Shown here piece by piece: positions 46,173 to 55,768 of a stretch of DNA of 64,000 bases. The translations under genes were made by a program, and so were the position numbers. Source of the DNA: Kwoniella dejecticola CBS 10117 (lineage: Eukaryota > Basidiomycota > Tremellomycetes > Tremellales > Cryptococcaceae); contig NC_089308.1 of assembly GCF_000512565.2 (NCBI RefSeq), positions 1,689,001-1,753,000 on the forward strand, written 5' to 3'. The notes beneath the pieces are model-generated. The model made no database searches, had not been told where the DNA came from, and saw only the letters and a list, made by a program, of their open reading frames with translations. Every line of letters starts with the position of its first letter. Position 1 is the stretch's first letter.

Positions 46173-49100
46173 CAGGTACTAGGGAAGGAGGGGTCATAGT
46201 TAGATAGATCCTTGAACAGACTATCAAGCAGGAACGCCATATTCTGTTCATCCGTCACAGCCGGGCCCACCGGGACGTTCACATCGGGCACATTGGAGTC
46301 GCGTAGACCATCGAAATCCTAGAGAGAAGAGATTCAGCGATGACAATGTAACAGCAGAGCGTCCTGAACATACAAGCGGCATGAAATCTGCCCAACCTGC
46401 GTTGTTAATCCACTCTTGCGGGAAGAGCTGTCCCATTTGACCCCCTTCTTCGCGTGCGCGAACGCGGCGATCCAGCTGTATGCTCAGCAATGCCCGAAGT
46501 GTTTCAGATGAATCACCTAATTCGATGCTCCTCTTCCCAGTCGACCTGAGAGAGCAGACATCAATATGAGACTGACCACGAAGCTGAAGCAGGTAACTTA
46601 CGCCAGCCAGGCTATCCCTATTTCCGCCAGTTTCGTGAACTCGTCAACCTCATAAGGGGGTGCATGATACAAGTAGATGATCACCACAACCGTCGCGGTG
46701 AAGATGAAGTAGATCCGAGCCCAGAGATGTGGATTAGTGACTGTGGGTGCAGTCTGGGTTGAGAGATCCTTCAGTGTTCTACGAGTGATGTCCAGACACG
46801 TATCCTTCGTCAATGAATACCAACTGATCGATAAAGGTTAGCGATCGAACGGTCAATATGTTATATAACACTTACTTATTCTCGCAGGAGGCTGGGAAGT
46901 AGAAACGATGTATGCGCATAGTTCGCAGATCGGTGGCTTCATTCAACCCTTGCGCTTCACGTTTTCTAAAAACAATCAGCACTAGAGTCCTTCTCAAGCA
47001 GACTTACATCTGATTTAGCTGTACGGCGTCGGTGATAGAATCTAGACCGTCAGTCTGCTTATAGAACAGAGGTCGCTCTGCGATTGCTCGTTGCAGTTCT
47101 TCGTGAGCTCTGTTTAGGTGGGTTGTCAGCTCAAATAATGCCCGAACTGGGGACCTGCTTACCGAGTGATGAAGCGATAATGCATTCTGCCAGCACGTTT
47201 GACATTCGTTACTACACCTTGCAAAGGGTATAAGATGCGCAGACGCTGCAAAAAGTGTGTCATTCCCTATCGAGTGAAACAATTCAGCGCGCTACCACTC
47301 GCTGCTTGTCGTGAATACCAACGGTATGCGTTGCAGTAGGACGCGAAAAGACCAAGCCATCATCCTTGAGATCCACGTCTTCGATATTGGCTGGCTCAGA
47401 GGTTTGGTTGATCTCCGGTGAGATGATATACAGATAATCGTGCTCCATCGCGAACAGCCAATCGAGTTCGAGCTGTGACAAACGTCAGTTCTTTCGCCGC
47501 TCATCGATATCACTCACCAAGCAGTACCACACGCGCCTGCCGACCTCCCGTTGAATGGCGCTACGCCAACGCGGTGCCACCTTCTCTGCCGATCCCGAAG
47601 CGATGATTTTGCCTTCGTCTGGGATTTGAGCCAGACCAAGTGCCATTGCAATTTTGGTCGCTATGCCCAGAAGGTTCCAATGCTGATTTGCCCTACGTAC
47701 GCCGGACAGATATAGACCAGAGATACTAACAACCATCGTTGTCAGCATATGTAATCTCGTTCAAGATCAAGGCAATATAAGAATAATCACATGACCGTCT
47801 GGCAACTGCGAACATCATTGACCTGCATCCAATCGGCCGCTTCCAGAGCTTGATAGGAGACTCTCCAACATGTTGCTCCCATCTCGAGAGCCTGCTGTTC
47901 ATTCATGTTCAGGTCTTGATAGCCTTCATCTTGCAGGAAATGGAATCCGACCGCTAAGCATGTCGCATACAGTGCCAGTGTTGATAGCTGATCGGTCGTG
48001 AACTGTTTGGTATTCAAACGCATCTGTTTACAGAGCTCTTTGTACTGATCCTCAAAAGTTGGTCGATGAATACAGGGCCACCTGGGACAACAATGAGCTG
48101 GGTGTCTACAGCGAGTTCTACTCACATATAATTGACACTGAAATGCCGAAACACTCCGAATCTCAGCAGATACTCCATATTGTATCGATAGACGCATGAT
48201 GAACGATGCCTTTTCTTTTCTGTGATATATGCCTCGGACTTACTGGTTCAGCTGTCGATGTCACAGAGACCACCGAGGTCGAGAGATTATGTGGGGAGAG
48301 ACAGTTAGATTAGAAGTTCAAGATGATTGAAGCAACTTCACTCACATATTGGCTCAACACATAATTCCCAACAATCAGATTTGGTAGGTCAGACACCATT
48401 GTAAACAGCTTTTTTGGCGGGTCGAGGTTGTGCTGCTTCTTCGTTCTGACGAATGATGAGAAGGTTGGCGCGTACCCTGGACTGGCGTCCGATGAGCTGC
48501 CTAAATAAACCGTCAGTCGAGCTCATTCCAAGATGGAAGATTGGGAGGAGTTACCAGGCTTCCATGCACTTCCTTGATCTATAGGCTCCCCCAAAGCGTG
48601 GTATTCGCGTCCAAAAGCTATCCCCTCTAAAGCCAGAGCGGCATCGTGCTCATGCGTGCTGGGCATCTTGCTTCCTGGCTCAGTACGAACCGCTTGGCGA
48701 GCAAGGTTGTCCAAGGATGGGATCGCGATCGGCTCAGCGTTATGAAAAGGAACGTCGGTAGACATTGTATCATCAGCTCCGACCTCAAGCCACGGCCTGT
48801 CGTCGAGTAGAAAAGCTGGTAAGTCGGTGTCGTTATGCTTCGGGCCCATGGCGGTGACGGATAACATATTGTGCGCACTTTGGGTCATATCGTTCATACC
48901 GCCCCCGCTTTGAGTATAATAGACTGACATGTCTGAGGGTTTGTTCAAGTTCAAATCAGATTGAGGCTGGTTGCTCGCGGGCCGCAATGCTTCTAGGCCA
49001 TCAGACCTCAAATCGGCAGAGGGTAAAGGACCTGACAAATTTGATTGGCGCGGCGGAGTTTTGCCAGAGCTACCCGCACCACCCGCAGATGAAGGAGCAC

Positions 49101-49803
49101 CGACTCCTATCACCGGCTCTTCTTGGCTGATCGCGGATATAGGAGCAGTCTTCGAGCGCTTACTTGATCGATTGTCCTCGGTTCTTCCACTCTTCTCATC
49201 TGCATCCCGCTCATTGGTATTGCGCTTGTAGACGGGAAGAGGTTCCTTGAAGTCTTGGAGTAGATCCTTGTACTCAGCAACTGCATCAACTCGAGACAAT
49301 AGACGTGAAAGGACCATCTCGAGTTGTATGAGACGATTTGCAAGTATAGACGTATCAGAGACATGGGTATATCCTCTACAATTTGTCAGCTGATTAAGAG
49401 TAATCATGATATGACTTACGTAGGTCGATCACTCGTCACCTTGACTTGTTGTTCACATTTCTCAGCTTCATCCCGATTCTTGCACTGTGTACATGGTTGC
49501 AGACGATCGCACTAGAATATTGCCGCATGTCAACTGGGATTTACCCATGCATAGGCAACACATACCTTTGTTTTCCTTTTGCGACATGCTGAGCCTGAGT
49601 TAATATATATACATGAATGAATTGGGCGTGTCACACAGATGCTCACGTTCACAGTTCTGTATAGGCTTCGATTTGTGGAGGGCATTGCCAGGTGGAGTAT
49701 AGAAACTGAATGTTGGTAGCGGCTGGGACCGAGACGGGGTGTCAGTCAGTCGGGTGAACGCGACGCGAGCAAACATGGATTGTCTCACCGGAAACACGGA
49801 CAT
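46173..49803 (-). CDS. Zn2Cys6 transcription factor, candidate regulator of the cluster
   Basis: This large regulator sits inside the catabolic cluster. Two introns assemble the zinc cluster CEPCRKRKTKCDRLQPC then TQCKNRDEAEKC (CX2CX6CX6CX2CX8C as read). The upstream ATG at 49803 gives MSVFP followed by an optional intron (donor GTGAGA); reading through gives a longer N-terminus, so the first 40 residues are uncertain. Downstream are a leucine-rich coiled segment (ANRLIQLEMVLSRLLSRVDA, a likely dimer helix), a basic patch (SSKRSKTAP), a long Gly/Ser/Pro linker and then the fungal regulatory domain with CIHRPTFEDQYKELCKQMRL and LQDEGYQDLNMNEQQALEMG. It ends in an acidic tail (FLLDSLFKDLSNYDPSFPST), a plausible activation region. 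Its dimer type suits binding of CGG inverted repeats. It is divergent from an SDR gene. Confidence 0.88.
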
Positions 49804-50101
49804 CGCGAAGTGTCCCGGCAAAGGTCACGGCGGGGGTCGGATATGAGATGCTCTTGAAGAACGAGTAAGTGTTGAATGCAGAACAGATAAAGAGTGTTGG
49901 GAGTGAATGGAGTTCTCACATGTTGTGATCGCATTACCCGTGTTGTGGGGGGAAGGGGCGGGAGGGGTTTCTCACTCAGGGATTTTCACGTCCGGCAAGC
50001 CGTTTTCCAATAGTGACGTGTACAATTCCGGCTTGAACCGGTTAAAGCAACCAAACGGGTCTAATGTCAGCTGTTGTGTTCGTCTCAGTAAAACACGCGT
50101 C
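49804..50101. promoter_or_regulatory. Divergent promoter, Zn2Cys6 regulator / SDR
   Basis: This 298-base region lacks a CGG-N11-CCG site. It carries CGG-N4-CCG at 49993-50002 and CGG-N6-CCG at 50029-50040, 36 bp apart and 62-109 bp upstream of the SDR start. A G-rich run (about 49945-49968) precedes them. CGG inverted repeats are typical Zn2Cys6 targets, so autoregulation or a second regulator is possible. Confidence 0.45.
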
Positions 50102-51198
50102 ATGACATCCCTGCTAGGAAAGAAAGCTCTCATAACGGGAGGCTCAGCTGGCATAGGTCAGTCCTATTTCACGTCGACACAGTGAAATGGCTGATGACCC
50201 ATCCCCTTATGCATGACTTGCAGGCGCAGAAGTCGCTCGGCAGCTCGCTCTACAGGGGGTAACGATCGCGATAAACTTCGCTTCCAACGAGAGGAGAGCC
50301 GCGGATACCATCTCGTCGCTCCAAGGTAGCGGACATGCTCTGATTCAGGGAGATGCATTCGATAAGGAGGACATCAAGAGGTTCGCAACTGCTGCGGCTC
50401 ATCAGTTGGGGGGTCTAGATATTGTGATATCCAACGCCGGTTGGACTTCGTTTGGGGACTTTGACAATCTTCGTGAGCTCTGGATTGCTTTCAAGAAATT
50501 CCGCTGAATTGGCAACCATCAGATTCTGTGTCGGATGACGACTGGCTGCAGTGCTATAAGTCGAACGTTCTCTCCCATCTGTGGCTTATGCAGGCATGTC
50601 AAGAAGAGATTCGCAAAACGCGGGGCTGCTTCATTGTGTCCGCATCTGTGGCCGGTGTGAAGCCCAGTGGAAGTAGTATGGTGAGCGACCCTATCACCAA
50701 AGACTGGATCGATGACTGTCCTACCACTAACATAGTCGCTAGGCGTACTGTGAGCATTGGTGGTTTCCGCAGACTATTCTCCTGTTGACCGGCAATATGT
50801 GTCACAGCGGTCTCTAAATCAGCTACGATTCATCTCGCCAAATCTCTGGCCATAGCATGTGCTCCCGACATACGCGTGAACACCGTTGCTGCTGGAGTCA
50901 TGTTGACAGAGTGGAGTAAAGGGTTCACGGATGCGCAAATCGCGGCTGTCAAGCGAATAAATTCCCTCCATCAGGTGACGAGCATTGCGGACGTCGCATC
51001 TGCATATGGTATATTATGCGTCCGCTGTCCACATCTGCGTAAGCTTGCTGATTTTAATTGACATTCCACAGTGATGTTAGCTCAGAATGGATCGATGACA
51101 GTGAGTATTGCCATTTGTACTTGTGAGACAGCACTGATCTCACCGCGTAGGGGCAAACGATCGAAGTCAGCTCGGGATTCAGGCTGGGTCGCGATTGA
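50102..51198 (+). CDS. Short-chain dehydrogenase/reductase with a 7-base microexon
   Basis: This is a classical NAD(P)-dependent SDR of 248 residues. Exons 50102-50156, 50224-50472, 50523-50680, 50743-50749, 50808-51008, 51072-51100 and 51151-51198 sum to 747 bases, exactly in frame. It reads KKALITGGSAGIGAEVARQL with TGxxxGIG, DIVISNAGWTSFGDF with the NAG motif, and FIVSASVAGVKPSGSSM. The fourth exon is seven bases (GCGTACT) and supplies A155, Y156 and part of S157; joined to the next exon it gives YSVSK, the catalytic Tyr156 and Lys160, with Ser143 thirteen residues before. Without it the enzyme would lack its tyrosine. The end reads GQTIEVSSGFRLGRD, usual for 3-oxoacyl-reductase-like SDRs. 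The substrate is unknown; it is divergent from the cluster regulator. Confidence 0.92.
50743..50749 (+). other. Seven-base microexon encoding the catalytic tyrosine
   Basis: The bases GCGTACT are flanked by CTAG on the left and GTGAGC on the right. They are needed to give the AYS of the SDR active site; total coding length is divisible by three only with them. Confidence 0.85.
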
Positions 51199-51402
51199 GC
51201 TCATATCCGGCGGATGTCTCTGTGCAGTGTATCTCTTGACCCCGAGAATCGCATCGTCCGGTTGTAATATCATACTAAACGTGATGTCATCGGACCATGA
51301 TCAACACTGGATGCAAACATAGAACGAATAGAGATCCAAGGGAGTGGAGTAATTGGTTTCACCTCTGATGCATACTGATTTCACGGACATCATGACATAT
51401 AT

Positions 51403-53017
51403 TCAACGAGACTTCCAAGCGGTCCACGTATAACACGCGATCTTGTAGACCCCATAGCCAAAGCTGCCGAGAACCACAGAAGCAGCAAGACTGCCAGCAA
51501 AGAGGAAACCTGTGATAAGGTCAGCTCGCATATCAGCACATTCCCAGATTCTGATCACTCACCTCCGCCGAAAAAGTCAATCCGGTTGCCAGGCGCTTGG
51601 ACGAGACGTCGAGCCTTGATTCCCTCAATATCATTGATTGTTGAGGACAAACGTGTTCTCTGCAATCCGCTGATCGTGATACTTTTCTGGGAAGAGAGAG
51701 CGAATAAGGTAGAATCGGCGTAGGGACCTAAAGCAAGGTTCTCCCTAGGGGTCGCATTGAGACCAAGCGCCGGGACGGAGCTCATATGAGTGAATACGTA
51801 GCCACCAAATCGTCGACTGGAGAAAAGATAGGCTGCGGGAGGCAGAGGTACCTCGTTCTGTATGAAGTCCATCGCCTCGTCGATAGATCGAATGGTATAT
51901 ATTGTCAGATACTTGGATTTTCCACTTTTAGGGGTTCCAAGGATGCTTTTCGCTTTTTCGTAGTCCGCTTCCAGAGCTTCACACTGTACCTTCCAGGCGG
52001 GGGAAAGTATGGTCCTGATAGCTTCCTCGAACGGCGGCGCGACATTTTCGTGCAATAAGACGTAGCGTGGTGCGCCTAGTGATGACTTTTCTTCGCCTCC
52101 CAGCTGTATGGCTTCTGCAACCTGTCCGGCGATAGATGACAGAGCCGTAGGGATGATACCACGCTCTTTATAGTTCTGCTGTACCGAGACGACGTTGGTG
52201 ACCACTGATTGATCGATCACCACAGGCACTGGTCCATTCTTGAGGGATACAAGCACAAAGCTGCCTTCACTGGCAGAACGCACTACGACCTGATCGGGCA
52301 ATCTGCCGGCTGTACCAATTACACCCCTAATCAAGGTTGATTCTCCCAGTATCTTCTCGACCTGCTGCTTGCCGATCTGCTGGGACTGGAAGGCTGTTCG
52401 GTCCAGATTTTGAAGGCACGTCTCTGCGAACATTGTCCGACCAGTTTGGGTCTGGAACAAGATGAGGGTCAGAACTGTTCTAGAAGGCAAAGGCATATTT
52501 CACAGTATGACTTACAACTATAAAACATGGATTACCTTCAGCAATCGCTTGACTCAGCGGGATCGCCCAGCTTGCGAAGGGATCTGTACACCGGAAATTA
52601 TGTCAGAGACTCTCAAGTATCAGACCACCCTGTTCCGACTCACGAGCTTCATCAGCCAGGACCATGATAACACCTAATCCGGTTCTCCTATTGCCTCGGG
52701 TATCAACGTCTTTTAGAAAATTATCTGAAGTGTGTTTGCCCGGTAGGTCATTCGGTAAGCTGACAAGTGCGTCACTGATCGATCGCAATGTCATTTCCAG
52801 CTCCAAGAGTAGCTGAGAATGGTCCCCATTCCCCACAACAGCTGGCCCTCCATCTTGTATAGCAGCTGGAGAACATTGTCAGTTCATGTCAGAGGTCGAT
52901 CTGACCGAACTCACCAAACAATGCATACAGCTGCTTGTGCTTGAACGCCAGGTTGTCCAGTCTGCCGTCCACTCTTGCGCTGTTCAGCTCTTCGAGAATG
53001 TAGCTAATATCGGTCAT
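51403..53017 (-). CDS. Aldehyde-dehydrogenase-like membrane-anchored protein without catalytic Cys
   Basis: The fold follows class 3 aldehyde dehydrogenases. ATG 53017 gives ISYILEELNSARVDGRLDNL and KHKQLYALF, matching the N-terminal helices; DPFASWAIPLSQAIAEGNP aligns with the cofactor region and GPVPVVIDQSVVTNVVSV with the ADVNLAAKRI part. The segment ALSSIAGQVAEAI to SSLGAPRYVLLHENVAPPFE corresponds to the GQTCIAPDYVL region of ALDH3, but the cysteine position reads Leu. ELGG is also absent. The last exon is a hydrophobic tail (FLFAGSLAASVVLGSFGYGV) and ends WTAWKSR, like the tail anchor of fatty aldehyde dehydrogenase. Length is roughly 480 residues. It is probably a non-catalytic, ER or peroxisome anchored relative, which is inference. 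Confidence 0.72.
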
Positions 53018-53114
53018 CTTGTTTGGTCAGACTCATGTGTCGCGTTGCTGACAAAAATGGCATATCAAGGTGCCATAAATACCCGGTATTCTATCGCTTT
53101 GCGAGCCGGTCTGC

Positions 53115-53131
53115 CGGACATCTGTTTTCCA
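53115..53131. promoter_or_regulatory. Degenerate cluster motif site F (CGG-N11-CCA)
   Basis: The bases CGGACATCTGTTTTCCA lie 98 bp upstream of the ALDH-like start. The left half and the TTTT before the right half match site E; the right triplet is CCA rather than CCG. Confidence 0.4.
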
Positions 53132-53242
53132 CTTAGGCATTGAACGTCGAAAAACTAGACCGAAAACACCGAGGTAGTCATAAAAACCACTAGAGGACTT
53201 GGAGAACGACATTCATGGACAGTGGATTGGACACACAACACA

Positions 53243-53674
53243 ATGTTAATACGCATACGATCTCCTCTTGGCTACTACAGGTGCCAGATACAAGACGAAC
53301 TGCCGATCTCCCAACTTCAGCCATTGGTAAGTGTCAGTCACAGGCAAATTAGATGACGCGTGCTGACGTTTGTTTGCTAGATCCTTGCCAGATGGCCTGA
53401 GCTCGACAATGAGCCGGCGTGGCGGCTGAATGTGTGGGATCCGGTGTTGAAGAAGGCAACAGCTGGACACATCTTAGCTACCAAAAGCGCGACACAGACT
53501 GCGATGGACGTTGGGCTGCGCGAGGGTGACCTACTGGTATTGGAAGTGGAAAGACTTGAATCACCCACAATCAACATTCCGCCTAGACAGGAGAAGCAAG
53601 GTCTAATGGGTGTATGTCGTGTACATATCAGCCACGACAAGATATATGCTTTCATTCGGAATGTATTAGCTTGA
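53243..53674 (+). CDS. Small protein with Npl4 N-terminal ubiquitin-like fold (tentative)
   Basis: Exons 53243-53326 and 53381-53674 give 125 residues. The start MLIRIRSPLGYYRCQIQDEL resembles the opening of Npl4, whose N-terminal UBX-like domain begins with M-I/L-x-R-x-R-S-x-x-G. The middle DVGLREGDLLVLEVERLE looks like the final strand of that fold (L-x-x-G-D). There is no zinc finger or MPN-like domain after it, so at most this is a free-standing ubiquitin-like domain. It is divergent from the ALDH-like gene (225 bp). Function is unknown; identity is tentative. Confidence 0.5.
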
Positions 53675-53768
53675 GAATTCCATCCAGTCCGTCCTATAGG
53701 CGTGAATCAAAGTTTACCTATCGCAATCCATTGGACATGAGATCTGACAACAATATCAACCACCTTCC

Positions 53769-55427
53769 TCACATGACCCATTCGGGATGTGTCTTTTCCC
53801 AATCTAGCGCTCCAAAGTAGTTCCACGAGAAATCTCGGTATTGACCTGGGTTCAATGGGGCATCATCCTCCTCCACCTGACCTAATTTCGCGCGATACAC
53901 CTTGCGCATGTTTCCGAGACCAGATCCTCGCGAGATTTGCTGAATGTACGTGGCCCTTTTGATTCTGACCTTATAAATCTTCTCCAGCGCTTCATGCACA
54001 TCATCTGCTGCCGCATTGGACAGGTAGGCTTGCACAGCTTCCGCATCTTCAATAGCCTGCGAGGCTCCTTGGCCCTGATGAGGTAGCACTAACGATGCCG
54101 TCAGTCATAGATTCGGGCTTTAGGTCATTACGGTTGGCCCGAAGCTTACTACTGTGAGCGGCATCGCCGATGATAATAGTCCGACCATTGACCCATTGAT
54201 CCAGTGGTTCCTGATCTCTCAGCTGCCATAGTCCGCATTCCTCAATTTGGCTGTATCTCCGTTCATCAGCAAAGCATGGTAGGATGCTGAACGGACATAC
54301 CTCAACAGGTCTTGCCACATTGGATCAAAGGTGGAGTAACTCTTCACTAGAGCCAAAGGATTTCCTCTAGCAGACCATTTCTCCTCACTGATCTCCGCAA
54401 GCTCACTATCAGCTATGGGAAATCGTTAGCATACGCTGATACTATGCGAAACGTATCCACAGTCGCCGACGTACGCAGAGGACAAACGAGATTCAGTAGG
54501 GTTTTGTCCCGTGTGGGGTAGGCTATGATGCGCCGATCACCTCCATTGACGACAGTGATCCTATTATCGAGAAGCCCGATGGCGGCCAGCTTGCTTACAC
54601 TCTCTACTTTATGAGCAGGAACCAAAGCTCTGTATGCTGAGTGTCCCGAGGGCTGGGAGCGGAATTTATCCCCTACCACTTGCGCTCGGATGACAGATTT
54701 CAAGCCATCGGCGCCGATGACCACATCTGCCTGGTACGTCTTGCCAGATTGAGTCGTGACAGTCGCGGTCGAAGGGTCCTGCGCAAAACCACTACCTCAG
54801 ATAGCGTTTCGAGAGAGAGCCGAAGGGGAAGGTTTACTCACACACGCGATGACTGGACTACCCAGTAATACCTGACAGGGAGTTCCAGGTCCATCAGGTG
54901 TCGTAGCCAGCCGCATGAGTTCCTGTTGTAAGTCCACTCGATGGCAGAGTGCCTGAACGAGCAAGTCAGCGTGAGAATCGCGATTGTACACTTGCATGGG
55001 CTTACCCATTCACAACCAGCCTCTTCCAGTGGATCGAACGAGGCGTCAATGACGAGCCTGTTGTCCTTCGCGTTCCCTGTGTGCTGTAGTCAGCTTCCAA
55101 CCAGCAGGCAGTATAAACCTCGCTCACACTCATGTACATTCTTACAAGGCATCGCGCCTTTCTTCATCAATTCAGCACCCAAAGCCTTCAAGATACGATG
55201 GGCATTGGGAGCCAGATGGACCGCAGCTCCGATCTCGCCCAGAGCTGGCGCACTTTCCAGAATCTACAGGGAATTTGTCAATGATCAGCCATATGTGAAG
55301 TGGGAGACTATCTACTCACAGTGACATTCGCTGACTCCCGCAAAGCAGCGCCGCACGTGAGTCCACATAATCCCGCCCCAACGATTATCACGTTCAGACG
55401 CGGTCTTTCTGCGCTTTCGTTGACCAT
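53769..55427 (-). CDS. FAD-dependent aromatic monooxygenase (salicylate hydroxylase-like)
   Basis: This is a class A flavoprotein hydroxylase that uses FAD and NAD(P)H to hydroxylate an aromatic ring, often with loss of a carboxyl group. ATG 55427 gives RPRLNVIIVGAGLCGLTCGA with the FAD GxGxxG, then LGEIGAAVHLAPNAHRILKA. The DG motif appears as DVVIGADGLKSVIRAQVVGD, and the second FAD motif as IIIGDAAHSMLPHQGQGASQ, AIEDAEAV, both diagnostic for this class. The C-terminus ends WNYFGALDWEKTHPEWVM at 53769. Introns are 45-60 bases. A frame from the previous in-frame codon is possible but this ATG starts the canonical sheet. It is divergent from a CocE/NonD hydrolase and shares motif D. Confidence 0.92.
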
Positions 55428-55768
55428 TGTGGCTACAGTGATAACCCTCTGATGAACTCTCTCATGCACTGAAGACGAACTCTGATTCTGTGTTATTATA
55501 TGAGAGCACAAGTAATGCGTAGGACCCCACAACAAAGATCGACTCTCTCGCGGGGCGACTATCCGAGATCAACCGGATTCCTGACATCCGTTGGGCCGTC
55601 GGAAAGCATACGAGCGGCGTGCGTCACCCCGGGTTTAGCCGATGTGATCGATTAACTGCCTGAGCTTTGTACATGTTTGCGGAGAAATTATATAACTGCT
55701 CAAAGGCAGGAAGGAAGCTTGTCGAACTCAAGGTTCAATCTTGTTCGAAAACTTCGCATCACACAAGA
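55428..55768. promoter_or_regulatory. Divergent promoter, FAD monooxygenase / CocE-type hydrolase
   Basis: This 341-base region carries motif D in its centre. A TTATATAAC box at about 55687-55695 lies some 75 bp before the hydrolase start and argues against an in-frame upstream ATG at 55673. Confidence 0.55.
55574..55590. promoter_or_regulatory. Cluster motif site D (CGG-N11-CCG)
   Basis: The plus strand reads CGGATTCCTGACATCCG; the minus strand reads CGGATGTCAGGAATCCG, matching site C at thirteen of seventeen positions or better. It is 147 bp from the monooxygenase start and 179 bp from the hydrolase start. Confidence 0.7.

Noticed and set aside
55673..55768. In-frame upstream ATG of the CocE-type hydrolase (32 extra residues)
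   Set aside because: It would lie upstream of a TTATATAAC box, and the extra residues have no family match. The ATG at 55769 gives the usual start.
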